Assembly: GCF_010365105.1 (NCBI RefSeq)
Contig: NZ_JAAFGZ010000010.1
Coordinates: 123,746 to 187,745 of the forward strand
Reading direction: 5' to 3'
DNA from: Polaromonas sp.
GTDB lineage: Bacteria; Pseudomonadota; Gammaproteobacteria; Burkholderiales; Burkholderiaceae_C
Length of the DNA stretch: 64,000 nt
Part shown: in pieces, positions 44,487 through 52,792 of the stretch
How positions within the stretch are numbered: the stretch's first letter is position 1
Layout of the letters: each line of letters begins with the position of its first letter
The notes under the pieces: generated by a model
Told to the model about the DNA's origin: nothing
The model's input: the letters and a program-made list of their open reading frames with translations, nothing else
Database searches by the model: none
Made by a program: the position numbers and the translations under genes

Positions 44487-45491
44487 TCACAACAGCGGAT
44501 TCGACACGCCGCTGACCACATGGCCCGAAGGCACATGCAGGGCGGCCGAGTTGACATGGCCGGTCTGGTCGTCAAAGAAAAAATCGGGCTCGAACTCGCG
44601 CAGGAATTCGCCCTTGGCCAGGCCGCCGAGGAACATCGCTTCATCGACCTCGATGTTCCAGTCCATCAACGTGCGAATCGCCCGTTCATGCGCCGGCGCG
44701 CTGCGCGCCGTGACCAGTGCGGTGCGGATGCTCATGCGCGAGGTGCCGGCCTGCTGCAGCCGCTGCAGGGCTTCGAGCAGCGGCTTGAATGGACCGGCCA
44801 GAAGCGGCTGCGCGGCCTTGTCGCGTTCGTGCGCCTGGAAAGCACTCAGGCCCTGGGCCTGAAACACCAGTTCGGCCTCGTCCGAAAACAGCACCGCATC
44901 GCCGTCAAAGGCAATCCGCACCTGGTTCGGATGCGCGTCGCTGGCCCGGGCCGATTGTGGATAGACCTGCGCCGCCGGCACGCCCGCCTGCAGGGCGGCG
45001 CGCACGTCGCTGAGATGCGTGGACAAAAACAGGTTGGCGTGCAGCGGCTTGAGGTAGCGCCACGGCGGCGCGCCGCGGTTGAAGGTGCCGCGCTGGATGT
45101 TCAGGCCGTAATGCTGCGCCGAGCGGAACACCCGCATGCCCGAGACCGGGTCGTTGCGCGACAGCACCACCACTTCGACACGCTGGCGGGGCGCGCCTGG
45201 ACTTGCGCTTTCCCCGATGCTTTCGGGCGCATCGTTGAAGGCCAGCAGCTTCTGGACCAGCGAAAACGCCACGCCGGGTTTGGCCGGTACATCTAGCCGC
45301 TCCAGTTGCAGCTTCATGTAGGCCGCGTCTTTCTTCACGCCCGGCGGCATGGTCGGGTCAATGCCTGGGTCAATGGCTGGGTTACTGGCTGGGTCAAGGC
45401 CGGTTTCAAACACCTGGTTTTCTTCCTCGAAATCAAACAGCGCGCGCGAGGAAATCGCCACCACGAGCTGGCCTTCAAGACTTGCCGACAT
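44487..45491 (-). CDS. cytosolic 5'-nucleotidase, NT5C1 (cN-I) family
   Basis: Protein of 334 residues starting MSASLEGQLVV. AISSRALFDFEEEN, VVLSRNDPVSGMRVF, GLNIQRGTFNRG and the HAD motif RIAFDGDAVLFSDEAE fit the cN-I family, which dephosphorylates AMP and other nucleoside monophosphates. Residues about 31-46 are a fourfold tetrapeptide repeat (DPAS, NPAI, DPGI, DPTM) encoded by a 12-bp tandem repeat, in a loop not expected in the family. It is 49 nt from cobC and 20 nt from the ABC gene, in a long minus-strand run. Confidence 0.86.
   Translation of the reverse strand: MSASLEGQLVVAISSRALFDFEEENQVFETGLDPASNPAIDPGIDPTMPPGVKKDAAYMKLQLERLDVPAKPGVAFSLVQKLLAFNDAPESIGESASPGAPRQRVEVVVLSRNDPVSGMRVFRSAQHYGLNIQRGTFNRGAPPWRYLKPLHANLFLSTHLSDVRAALQAGVPAAQVYPQSARASDAHPNQVRIAFDGDAVLFSDEAELVFQAQGLSAFQAHERDKAAQPLLAGPFKPLLEALQRLQQAGTSRMSIRTALVTARSAPAHERAIRTLMDWNIEVDEAMFLGGLAKGEFLREFEPDFFFDDQTGHVNSAALHVPSGHVVSGVSNPLL
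45352..45399 (-). repeat. 12-bp tandem repeat in the 5'-nucleotidase gene
   Basis: Four units on the plus strand: GTCGGGTCAATG, CCTGGGTCAATG, GCTGGGTTACTG, GCTGGGTCAAGG. The unit is a multiple of three, so copy number can change without breaking the frame. Confidence 0.85.
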
Positions 45492-45540
45492 GGGTTTGCC
45501 CCTTATTGCGTTGTTTTTTATGAACTCTGGCGCGCCGCCG

Positions 45541-46149
45541 TCACGGGCCGGCGTGCCGCTTGACCAGCCGCCATTGTCCATATTTCGGCGCGTCCAGCGG
45601 CCACTGGTCAGCGCGCTCGACATGGCGCTGGCCTTGGGCCAGCAGTTCGACCGCCCGGATCACACCGGCATGGGTGATCCACAGCACGCCGCCTGTTTCT
45701 TGCTCCCTCGCCCTTTGGGAGAGTGCTGGGGTGAGGGTCTGCGACGGCGGCGTCAAGTCATCGAACGCTGCGCCGACGCGCGCCATGAACGCCGTCACGC
45801 TTTCGCCGTCATGCCCCACTTTGTAATGCGCAAAGTCGCCTGTCCAGGCCTCAAGTTCAGAGCGGGCAATGGCCTGCCAGGCGCGGCCTTCCCACTGGCC
45901 AAAATCCATTTCCTGCAGCCGGGTATCGGTTTTATAAGCCAAATCAGGCCTTAGCGCATGCAGGGCTTGCGCCAGCTGCTCACATCTTTGTAGCGGCGAG
46001 CTGATGACGCGGCTACCGACGGGAAGCCGCTCGGCCAGCGCTTGAGCGCATTCGGCGGTGGCATCGGCATCCGCCGCCATATCCAGCCGGCCGTAGCAGG
46101 TGCCGGCATCGATCAGCGGTTGCGCATGGCGGACCAGCCAGAGGTTCAT
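45541..46149 (-). CDS. cobC: histidine phosphatase, likely alpha-ribazole phosphatase (CobC)
   Basis: Protein of 202 residues. The phosphohistidine motif LVRHAQP is at residues 4-10, SSPLQRCEQLA follows, MDFGQWEG is the CobC-like segment and WITHAGVIRAVELL holds the second catalytic His. It would remove phosphate from alpha-ribazole 5'-phosphate or adenosylcobalamin 5'-phosphate. It starts 4 nt after cobS, supporting that role. Two repeats lie in the reading frame: a TLTPALSQRAREQE stretch from a dispersed palindrome (45700-45742) in a loop before the second His, and an element-like patch at 45929-45995. Confidence 0.85.
   Translation of the reverse strand: MNLWLVRHAQPLIDAGTCYGRLDMAADADATAECAQALAERLPVGSRVISSPLQRCEQLAQALHALRPDLAYKTDTRLQEMDFGQWEGRAWQAIARSELEAWTGDFAHYKVGHDGESVTAFMARVGAAFDDLTPPSQTLTPALSQRAREQETGGVLWITHAGVIRAVELLAQGQRHVERADQWPLDAPKYGQWRLVKRHAGP
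45700..45742 (-). repeat. dispersed palindromic repeat inserted in cobC (LTPALSQR type)
   Basis: On the minus strand: CAGACCCTCACCCCAGCACT then CTCCCAAAGGGCGAGGGAGC. It encodes TLTPALSQRARE, a peptide I know as the translation of a widespread genomic repeat. A second copy is at 5465-5502. Confidence 0.8.
45929..45995 (-). repeat. possible AT-rich element remnant inside cobC
   Basis: On the minus strand GAGCAGCTGGCGCAAGCCCT, then GCGCTAAGGCCTGATTTGG and CTTATAAAACC parallel the copy at 40890-40957. The protein shows no extra length here, so chance resemblance is possible. Confidence 0.4.
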
Positions 46150-46153
46150 GCGG

Positions 46154-46993
46154 TCAAAGGCTAACGGCCAGCCCCAGGTAAAACGCGATTTCGCAGACCT
46201 GCTGCGTGGTGCCCAGGCAATCACCAGTGAAGCCCTGCAGCCGGCGCCTGAAAAAGCGCAGCAGCCACAGCAGCGCCAGCACGGACAGGCCGCAGGCAAA
46301 CGTTAAATTGATAGCATCAAACACAGGACTGGCAAGCGCAAGGGTACAAAAACACCATAAAAATGCAATTCCCAGCCCGGCCCCCGAGATCTGGTCGGCC
46401 AGCGGCTTGGATTTGGACGTGGCGGTGTCGCCCACATGCGGCAGCAATCGGATCATCACCAGCGGCAGGGTGCGCGACACCACATGACCCAGCCACAGTG
46501 CGGCGCACACATACCAGCCGCCAAAAGCCGGTGTGTCCCCGGCATCGCCAATCATCTCGACCGAGCCGAGCAGCGCCAGCAGCGCCACCTTGCACAGCAG
46601 CGCCAGCACCAGCGCCATGGCGCCGAATGCGCCGACGCGCGAGTCCTTCATGATTTCCAGCGCGCGCTCGCGGTCGTAGCTGCCGCCCAGGCCGTCGGCC
46701 ACGTCGGCCAGGCCGTCTTCATGAAAGCCGCCGGTGAGCCAGACCGTGGCGACGGTGGACAGCGCTGCAGCCACCAGCGGCGTGAAGGCGGTGTCGGGCA
46801 GGAACAGCACCAGCAGCGCAAAGACCCCAGCCCCCGCACCGCCAATCACCACGCCGATGCCTGGAAAATGCGCGGCGCTGGCGCGCAGCATCTCGGGGCT
46901 GTAGCCCACCCATTCAGCCAGCCGGCCGGTGACCGGGATGCGCGTGAAAAACTGCAGGGCCAGCAGGTAGTGGCGAATGAACCGGACCATCAA
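46154..46993 (-). CDS. cobS: adenosylcobinamide-GDP ribazoletransferase (cobalamin synthase)
   Basis: Integral membrane protein of 279 residues joining adenosylcobinamide-GDP to alpha-ribazole (phosphate). The signature LTGGFHEDGLADVADGLGG is at about 86-104, preceded by FTRIPV; six or more hydrophobic segments follow. Codons at 46302-46370 are AT-rich and resemble the dispersed element, in a membrane segment. It sits between cobT (5 nt upstream) and cobC (4 nt downstream), the classic lower-ligand assembly unit. Confidence 0.94.
   Translation of the reverse strand: MMVRFIRHYLLALQFFTRIPVTGRLAEWVGYSPEMLRASAAHFPGIGVVIGGAGAGVFALLVLFLPDTAFTPLVAAALSTVATVWLTGGFHEDGLADVADGLGGSYDRERALEIMKDSRVGAFGAMALVLALLCKVALLALLGSVEMIGDAGDTPAFGGWYVCAALWLGHVVSRTLPLVMIRLLPHVGDTATSKSKPLADQISGAGLGIAFLWCFCTLALASPVFDAINLTFACGLSVLALLWLLRFFRRRLQGFTGDCLGTTQQVCEIAFYLGLAVSL
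46302..46370 (+). repeat. AT-rich element-like patch inside cobS
   Basis: GTTAAATTGATAGCATCAAA, then ACTGGCAAGCGCAAGGG and ACACCATAAAAATGC. Atypically AT-rich codons in a GC-rich gene; the frame stays open. Confidence 0.5.
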
Positions 46994-46998
46994 CGTCC

Positions 46999-48051
46999 TT
47001 ATTTTTCGCTCACGCCGGCCGACTCGAAACTCGCCATGTCATTGAGGAAGTTCGCCGCCGACTGCACCAGCGGCCAGGCCAGCAGCGCGCCGGTGCCTTC
47101 GCCGAGGCGCAGATCGAGTTCGAGCAGCGGCTTGGCGTCCAGATAAGCCAGCAGCAGACGGTGGCCGGTTTCGGCGGAGCGGTGGCAAAACACCAGGTAG
47201 TCGCGCACTTGCGGCGCCAATGCCTGCGCGATGAGCGCCGCTGCACCGGCAATGAAGCCATCGACCAGCACCACCCTGCGTTCGCTGGCCGCCTGCAGCA
47301 TGGCGCCGGCCATCATGGCGATTTCAAAACCGCCCAGCGCCGCCAGTTCGCCAACGGCATCGAACGGCTCGGTAGCCGGGTGCCGCACCAGGGCGCGCGC
47401 CAGCACCGCCTGCTTGTGCCGCAGTTGCGCGTCGTCCAAACCCGTGCCGCGTCCCGTGGCGTCTTCAATGCTGGCTCCCGTCAGCCGCGCCAGCAGCAGC
47501 GCGGCGGGCGAGGTGTTGGCAATGCCCATTTCGCCAAAGGCGACGACATTGCCAGGCAGCGCCTGCATGACGTCCATGCCAGCCGCGAGCGCTGCCTGCG
47601 CTTCAAGCCGTGACATGGCCGGTTCATGGCACAGGTTTTTCGTTCCCATGGCGATTTTTCGCGGCTGGAGTTGCGGATGCGCTGGCAACTCGGCGGCCAC
47701 ACCGGCATCGACCACCTGCAGCGCAAAGCCGTGCTGGCGGGCAAATACATTGATCGCCGCGCCGCCGGCCAGCATGTTGCCCACCATTTGCACGGTCACG
47801 GCTTGTGGATAGGCTGACACGCCTTCAGCAGCAATGCCGTGGTCGGCAGCAAACACCACCATCTGCGGGCTGTGCAGCGCAGGCGATTCGCTGCGCTGGA
47901 TCAGGCCCAGCTGCAGCGCCAGCGTTTCAAGCTGGCCAAGCGCGCCCAGGGGCTTGGTCTTGTGGTCAATCTTGTGCCGCAGCCTGGATTCCAGAACAGC
48001 GTCGGCGGTGGATTCAATCGACGGAAGTTGAAAGCGGGTGTTGTTGTTCAT
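46999..48051 (-). CDS. cobT: nicotinate-nucleotide--dimethylbenzimidazole phosphoribosyltransferase
   Basis: Protein of 350 residues activating dimethylbenzimidazole to alpha-ribazole 5'-phosphate. Visible signatures: KTKPLGALGQLETLALQLG, VVFAADHGIAAEGVSAYPQ, GEMGIANTSPAALL, and the C-terminal LRLGEGTGALLAWPLV with the catalytic glutamate. Its start overlaps the end of the CWC gene by 38 nt, and cobS follows after 5 nt. Confidence 0.95.
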   Translation of the reverse strand: MNNNTRFQLPSIESTADAVLESRLRHKIDHKTKPLGALGQLETLALQLGLIQRSESPALHSPQMVVFAADHGIAAEGVSAYPQAVTVQMVGNMLAGGAAINVFARQHGFALQVVDAGVAAELPAHPQLQPRKIAMGTKNLCHEPAMSRLEAQAALAAGMDVMQALPGNVVAFGEMGIANTSPAALLLARLTGASIEDATGRGTGLDDAQLRHKQAVLARALVRHPATEPFDAVGELAALGGFEIAMMAGAMLQAASERRVVLVDGFIAGAAALIAQALAPQVRDYLVFCHRSAETGHRLLLAYLDAKPLLELDLRLGEGTGALLAWPLVQSAANFLNDMASFESAGVSEK

Positions 48052-48259
48052 CGGTGATCTGTTTCAGGCAGGCGGGGCAAAAGCAGAAGGCTGCACCGCT
48101 CTCGGGCAGCGCTTGTTCAGGCAGGGCAGGGGGAACCGGCATCACATGCGGCAACTGGACGCACCAGCATTCGGCATCGCCCGCCACCATGCCGCAGCGC
48201 AGGCCCGCACTACAGCGCGGGCAGATTGAGGTATTGGCCTTCAGTTCAGTTGATGCCAC
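48014..48259 (-). CDS. cysteine-rich CWC protein
   Basis: An 81-residue protein with Cys pairs typical of the Cys_rich_CWC family: ICPRCSAGLRCGM, then ECWCVQLPHVMP, and FCFCPACLKQ. The C-W-C core is present. It is a putative small metal-binding protein of unknown role. It begins 8 nt after ilvA and overlaps cobT, so it is translated as part of the same run. Confidence 0.85.
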   Translation of the reverse strand: MASTELKANTSICPRCSAGLRCGMVAGDAECWCVQLPHVMPVPPALPEQALPESGAAFCFCPACLKQITDEQQHPLSTSVD

Positions 48260-48267
48260 GGCGACGC

Positions 48268-49917
48268 TCAGCTTTTCAGGAACAGCTGGTACACCGGGTT
48301 GTCGGTTTCTTCCACGTGCGGGTAGCCGAGCGTGTCCAGAAATTCCTTGAACGCACCGTTGTCGGCCTTGGGCACCTGCAGGCCGACCAGAATGCGGCCA
48401 TAGTCGGCGCCCTGGTTGCGGTAGTGGAACAGCGAGATGTTCCAGCCGGGCCGCATGAGACTCAGGAACTTCATCAGCGCGCCTGGCCGCTCGGGAAAGA
48501 TGAAGCGCAGCAGGCGCTCCTCTTTCGACAACGCGCTGTGCCCGCCGACCATGTGACGGATGTGCTCCTTGGCCAGTTCGTCATGCGTGAGGTCGATCGC
48601 CTTGAAACCGTGGCGAGTGAAATTGGCCGCAATTTTTGTGCTCTCGCCTTTGGTCGAGGTGGTCAGGCCGACAAACACATGGGCCATGGCGTTGTCGCTG
48701 ATGCGGTAGTTGAACTCGGTCACGCTGCGCGGCCCGCCGGGCGCCTTGTCAATCAGCGCACAAAAGCGCCGGAAGCTGCCGCGCTCCTCGGGAATCGTCA
48801 CGGCAAACAGCGCTTCGCGCTCCTCGCCGACTTCGGCGCGCTCGGCGACAAAGCGCAGGCGGTCGAAGTTCATGTTGGCGCCGCACAGGATGGCGGCGTA
48901 GGTCTCGCCTTGGGTCTTGTTTTTGGCGACGTATTGCTTGATCGCAGCGACGGCCAGCGCGCCTGCCGGCTCGACGATGCTGCGTGTGTCGACAAACACA
49001 TCCTTGATGGCGGCGCAGACCGCATCGGTGTCCACGGTCATGAATTCATCGACCAGTTCTCGGCTGATGCGAAAGGTTTCCTCGCCCACCAGCTTGACCG
49101 CCGTGCCGTCCGAAAATAGGCCCACGTCGCTCAAGGTAACGCGTTTTTTGGCGGCCACCGACTGGATCATCGCGTCAGAGTCGTTCATCTGCACGCCGAT
49201 GACCTTGATCTCGGGACGTACTGCCTTGATGTAGTTGGCCACGCCGGAAATCAGCCCGCCGCCGCCAATCGCCACGAACACCGCATCCAGCCTGCGCGAA
49301 CCCAGGGTTTGCAGCTGGCGCAGGATTTCCATGGCAATCGTGCCCTGGCCGGCAATCACGTCCGGGTCGTCAAAGGGATGAACGAAGGTCAGGCCCTGCT
49401 CTTTTTGCAGCGCGACCGAGTGCGTGTAGGCATCCGAATAACTGTCGCCGTACAGCACGACTTCACCGCCCCAACCCTTGACCGCATCAATCTTGAGCTG
49501 CGGCGTGGTCGTCGGCATGACGATGACGGCGCGGGTGCCGAGCTTTTGCGCGCTCATGGCCACGCCTTGCGCATGGTTGCCGGCCGAGGCGCAGATCACG
49601 CCCTTTTTGAGCTGCGCCGGCGTCAGGTGTGCCATCTTGTTGTAGGCGCCGCGCAGCTTGAAGCTGAACACCGGCTGCTGGTCCTCGCGCTTGAGCAGCA
49701 CGGTGTTGTTCAGGCGCCGGCTCAGGTTTTTGGCCGGCTCCAGCGCCGACTCAACCGCCACGTCATAGACCCGTGCCGTCAGGATTTTTTTCAGGTAGTC
49801 AGCGGGCTTGAGCGGCTTGGCCACAGGCTTGAGAACTGATTTGGCAGAAGCTTTGGGGCGGGAGGGGATGGCAACTGCAGAGGCAGCGCCGGAAAGGGAT
49901 TTTTTAGCAGAAGGCAT
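48268..49917 (-). CDS. ilvA: threonine ammonia-lyase, biosynthetic
   Basis: Protein of 549 residues. PLP-binding lysine in FSFKLRGAYNKM, GNHAQGVA, and the glycine loop AIGGGGLISGVA; two C-terminal ACT-like domains (LFAVTIPEERGSFRRF; LRFIFPERPGALMKF) provide isoleucine/valine regulation. A Lys/Ala/Pro-rich N-terminal tail of about 35 residues is longer than usual. It makes 2-oxobutanoate for isoleucine. A rho-independent terminator lies in its leader, 42 nt before the ATG, suggesting attenuation. Confidence 0.94.
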   Translation of the reverse strand: MPSAKKSLSGAASAVAIPSRPKASAKSVLKPVAKPLKPADYLKKILTARVYDVAVESALEPAKNLSRRLNNTVLLKREDQQPVFSFKLRGAYNKMAHLTPAQLKKGVICASAGNHAQGVAMSAQKLGTRAVIVMPTTTPQLKIDAVKGWGGEVVLYGDSYSDAYTHSVALQKEQGLTFVHPFDDPDVIAGQGTIAMEILRQLQTLGSRRLDAVFVAIGGGGLISGVANYIKAVRPEIKVIGVQMNDSDAMIQSVAAKKRVTLSDVGLFSDGTAVKLVGEETFRISRELVDEFMTVDTDAVCAAIKDVFVDTRSIVEPAGALAVAAIKQYVAKNKTQGETYAAILCGANMNFDRLRFVAERAEVGEEREALFAVTIPEERGSFRRFCALIDKAPGGPRSVTEFNYRISDNAMAHVFVGLTTSTKGESTKIAANFTRHGFKAIDLTHDELAKEHIRHMVGGHSALSKEERLLRFIFPERPGALMKFLSLMRPGWNISLFHYRNQGADYGRILVGLQVPKADNGAFKEFLDTLGYPHVEETDNPVYQLFLKS

Positions 49918-49958
49918 GTTTTTTTCTCGCAGCAGAACCAGAGGATCATAGGCGCACG

Positions 49959-49991
49959 AAAAAAAAGGCCCAGACCATGCGGTCTGGGCCT
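49959..49991 (-). terminator. terminator hairpin in the ilvA leader, candidate attenuator
   Basis: On the minus strand AGGCCCAGACC-GCAT-GGTCTGGGCCT is followed by eight T: a strong intrinsic terminator between the ilvA promoter region and its ATG. An alternative hairpin CCACC...GGGTGG lies just upstream (about 50000-50015). No gene reads into it from upstream on this strand. Confidence 0.8.
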
Positions 49992-50241
49992 GTAAATCCA
50001 CCCTTTGAGGAGGTGGAGGAGACAACCAGTGCAAAAATACAGCGGGTCGGTAAGGACTGTGTACTGATGCGATGGGTTCAGTATATCGGAGTCAATGCTG
50101 CACTGCACAATGCGCTGTGGCGAAAGTCGCACAATTACAGGGTTTAAGGGGTTTTACCTACAAAGCGCAGCCTCAGTGGTGAGCGCCATGAATGCAGGTA
50201 GGCTCGGCAACACCCATCATCTCGGACAAGGAATGGCAGTT
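49992..50241. other. divergent ilvA/osmC promoter region
   Basis: Together with the ilvA leader this is a gene-free gap of over 300 bp. A TATACT hexamer on the minus strand near 50080 may be the ilvA -10 box; no convincing leader peptide rich in Ile, Val, Leu or Thr was found. Confidence 0.4.
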
Positions 50242-50700
50242 ATGGAATGCACAGTGAGCTGGACCGGCAGCAATGCGGTCAATGGATCGAAATCGGCAAT
50301 GACCTTCGTGGCCGAAACCGGCAGCGGCCACACGCTGGTCATGGATGGCGCGCCCGACGCCGCCAAGCCTGAAAACGGTGGCGCCAACCTGGCTCCCCGG
50401 CCAATGGAAACCGTACTCGCCGGCGCCGGCGGCTGCACGGCGTACGACGTGGTGCTGATCCTCAAGCGCGGCCGCCATGATGTGCGGGGCTGCACGGTCA
50501 GGTTGAGCACCGAGCGGGCGTCCGTTGACCCCAAGGTCTTCACCAAAATCCACATGCATTTTGTCGTGACCGGCAGCAAGCTGAGCGACAGCGTCGTCGA
50601 GCGCGCGATTGCCATGAGCCACGATAAATACTGCTCGGCCACCATCATGCTGGGCAAGACGGCGGACATCACCACCAGTTTTGAGCTTCACGAGGCCTGA
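50242..50700 (+). CDS. OsmC-family protein (YhfA-like)
   Basis: Protein of 152 residues, starting MECTVSWTG with AAGGA 9 nt upstream; this start matches E. coli YhfA end to end. Family sequence: FVAETGSGHTLVMDGAP, PMETVLAGAGGCTAYDVV with the conserved Cys, and HDKYCSATIML with the second Cys. OsmC-type proteins reduce organic hydroperoxides using this Cys pair; YhfA itself is uncharacterised. Convergent with coq7. Confidence 0.9.
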   Translation: MECTVSWTGSNAVNGSKSAMTFVAETGSGHTLVMDGAPDAAKPENGGANLAPRPMETVLAGAGGCTAYDVVLILKRGRHDVRGCTVRLSTERASVDPKVFTKIHMHFVVTGSKLSDSVVERAIAMSHDKYCSATIMLGKTADITTSFELHEA

Positions 50701-50713
50701 GTACGCCAGGGCC

Positions 50714-51343
50714 TCAAATCCGGTGCGCCACCGTCGTCATCACCCTGGCGGCAGAGCGCATCATCAACCTGACCGGTGCGGGCAACTGCACGCCGCCCGC
50801 ATTTTCTGCTGCCTTGGCATGCTTGGACTCGTCGTCCTTCATCTGCGCCACAATGGCGCGCGATTCGTGATCGCCCTGTGGCAGATGCTCCAGGTGACTG
50901 GCCAGGTGGGCCTCGACCTGGCGCTCGGTTTCCACCACAAAGCCCAGGCTGAGCCGGTCGCCCAGGCGGCTCGCCACCAGGCCCAGTCCAAACGCGCCTG
51001 CGTACCATAAAGGGTTGAGCAGGGAAGGGCGGGCGCCCAGTTCGTCCAGCCGGTCCTTGGTCCAGGCCAGGTGGTCGCCTTCCTCCCGACTGGCGTCCAG
51101 GAAATGCCTGCGCAGCACCGGATCGCGGGTTCCCAGCGCCTGCGCCGCATACAGCGCCTGCGCGCAAACCTCGCCCACATGGTTGACACGCATCAACGCG
51201 CCTGACAGGGCTTTGTCTTCAACGCTCAAGTCGGTTGCCTGGGCCGGCACCGTGGGGCAGACGCGGCTGGCATGCGGTTTGGCAAACAGGGTTCGCAAGG
51301 CACCGTCTGCGGCATTCAGGGCAAGGTCAAGGGCAGTGGTCAT
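50714..51343 (-). CDS. coq7: demethoxyubiquinone hydroxylase Coq7
   Basis: Protein of 209 residues, di-iron monooxygenase of ubiquinone synthesis acting at the inner membrane. Iron-binding motifs: [37 protein letters not shown] and [12 protein letters not shown] (E-x2-H pairs). Gene of the type used by beta-proteobacteria in place of ubiF. Convergent with the OsmC gene (13 nt). Confidence 0.94.
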   Translation of the reverse strand: MTTALDLALNAADGALRTLFAKPHASRVCPTVPAQATDLSVEDKALSGALMRVNHVGEVCAQALYAAQALGTRDPVLRRHFLDASREEGDHLAWTKDRLDELGARPSLLNPLWYAGAFGLGLVASRLGDRLSLGFVVETERQVEAHLASHLEHLPQGDHESRAIVAQMKDDESKHAKAAENAGGVQLPAPVRLMMRSAARVMTTVAHRI

Positions 51344-51486
51344 GGTCTGCTTTCATCATTACGTGCTGGGTGAGGACAATGGGCAATGCTGCAAGGCCTG
51401 CCTGATCATTGGGCACAGGCAGACGGTTGCGCAAGCTGTGTTGCTGCCGCCATGTTAGCGCCCGCGCGCCAAGATGCACAGAATTG

Positions 51487-51510
51487 AAAAAGCCCCCAAA
51501 AGGGGGCTTG
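51487..51510 (-). terminator. intrinsic terminator of the minus-strand porin
   Basis: On the minus strand AAGCCCCC-TTTT-GGGGGCTT followed by TTT, 37 nt after the porin stop codon. Confidence 0.85.
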
Positions 51511-51547
51511 AGGCGAAAGACATCCGGCGACAAGGCCGGTGCGGTCT

Positions 51548-52792
51548 TCAGAATATGTGGCGGATACCGAAAGCCACGTTGGTCGAGTCCGTGCCGGCAG
51601 AAGCCGTCACGCCGCCCAGGAAGCCATTGCCGCCCGGGGCAATCTGGCCCTGGCCCTTGTTGTTAAAGCGCGTCAGCACCGCATTCAGGTTGGTGCGCTT
51701 GGACAGGGCGTAGGTGTAGGTTGCGCCGTAAGAGTCGGTGTCGGCATTGACGGCGCGCTTGTCGTCGAGCCGGTTGAAGGCCGTCACGATGGTGTGCGGG
51801 CCGGTGACGAACTTGTAGCCGATGTGCATCAGGCGGGCATCCTGGCGGAAAGCGGTGTTGTAGGCGTTCTGGAAAACAGGGCCGGCGGTCACAAAAAATG
51901 GCGAAAGACCTGAAGGATTTTCGTCCTTGATCGTCGCGTACATGCCATAGAGGGTCCCAGGCCCTATATTCACATTGGCACCCAAAACGTTGTTGGTCAG
52001 CGACTTTTGTCCAAACTCATTCTTTTTCTCGTTGTGACCAAAACCCACTGAGAATCCATCGGCCTTGTACATGACCATGCCGCCCAGGAAACGATTGGCA
52101 GAGTTGCTGCCTGCGACTTCACCTGCTCCATACATCAAGGTAGCAGTGACGCCGCTGGTTTGAATGGCGTATTGCACTGTGTTGCTCAGGCGGATGTCAA
52201 ACGCTGCAGGCAGGCTCGCAACCTGCCCGGCTGCCAGGCTTGACTGGGTGCCTGAAGCGTCGAAAGTGGCCGTGGTGAGGTAGGCGGGTGTGTATTGGCG
52301 ACCCAGCGTGAAAGCGCCGAATGGTGTGATCAATCCGGCAAATGCCTGGCGATCAAACAGATTACCAGCCAGATTGACACCAAATGCGTTGGTGCCAATC
52401 GCGTTGTTAATGGCCGAGATAGTACCGAGTGCAAGTGGGGTGCCGGCGAGACCAACGGGCAGGTTGGCGTTCACTGTAGCTCCAACGCGATCAGGAAGTT
52501 GGTTGCCCGATGCAGGCCGGTTCGTCACCGAACCCGTATCCGCCTCAAACCGGCTTTCCAGCGTAAAAATGGCCTTGTAGCCGCCACCAATGTCCTCGTT
52601 GCCTCGCAGTCCCCAGCGCGAACCTTCCATGATGCCGCTGGCAATGCCACTGAAAGAGCCATTTTTCAGACCGCTGACGTGGTTGTAGCCTGCATCCACC
52701 AGGCCGTAAAGCGTCACCGTGCTTTGGGCCATGGCGCCGGTAGCAGACAAAAGCCCCATCACGGCAGTTGCAACGAGAGTGAGTTTTTTCAT
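51548..52792 (-). CDS. Gram-negative porin (OmpC/Omp32 type)
   Basis: Outer-membrane protein of 414 residues with a signal peptide (MKKLTLVATAVMGLLSATGA, cleavage after A-M-A). Mature start QSTVTLYGLVDAGY, then SRWGLRGNEDIGGGYKAIFTLESRFEADTG and FDRQAFAGL are the neisserial/comamonad porin signatures. The C-terminus ends IRHIF with terminal Phe, needed for Bam assembly. A terminator follows. Two other porin genes lie in opposite orientation across a 734-bp gap. Confidence 0.93.
   Translation of the reverse strand: MKKLTLVATAVMGLLSATGAMAQSTVTLYGLVDAGYNHVSGLKNGSFSGIASGIMEGSRWGLRGNEDIGGGYKAIFTLESRFEADTGSVTNRPASGNQLPDRVGATVNANLPVGLAGTPLALGTISAINNAIGTNAFGVNLAGNLFDRQAFAGLITPFGAFTLGRQYTPAYLTTATFDASGTQSSLAAGQVASLPAAFDIRLSNTVQYAIQTSGVTATLMYGAGEVAGSNSANRFLGGMVMYKADGFSVGFGHNEKKNEFGQKSLTNNVLGANVNIGPGTLYGMYATIKDENPSGLSPFFVTAGPVFQNAYNTAFRQDARLMHIGYKFVTGPHTIVTAFNRLDDKRAVNADTDSYGATYTYALSKRTNLNAVLTRFNNKGQGQIAPGGNGFLGGVTASAGTDSTNVAFGIRHIF

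Noticed and set aside
49942..49975. A tiny minus-strand frame MVWAFFFVRL overlapping the ilvA leader terminator as a leader peptide
   Set aside because: It arises from the terminator stem and T-run itself and holds no Ile or Thr codons, so it is unlikely to sense isoleucine supply.
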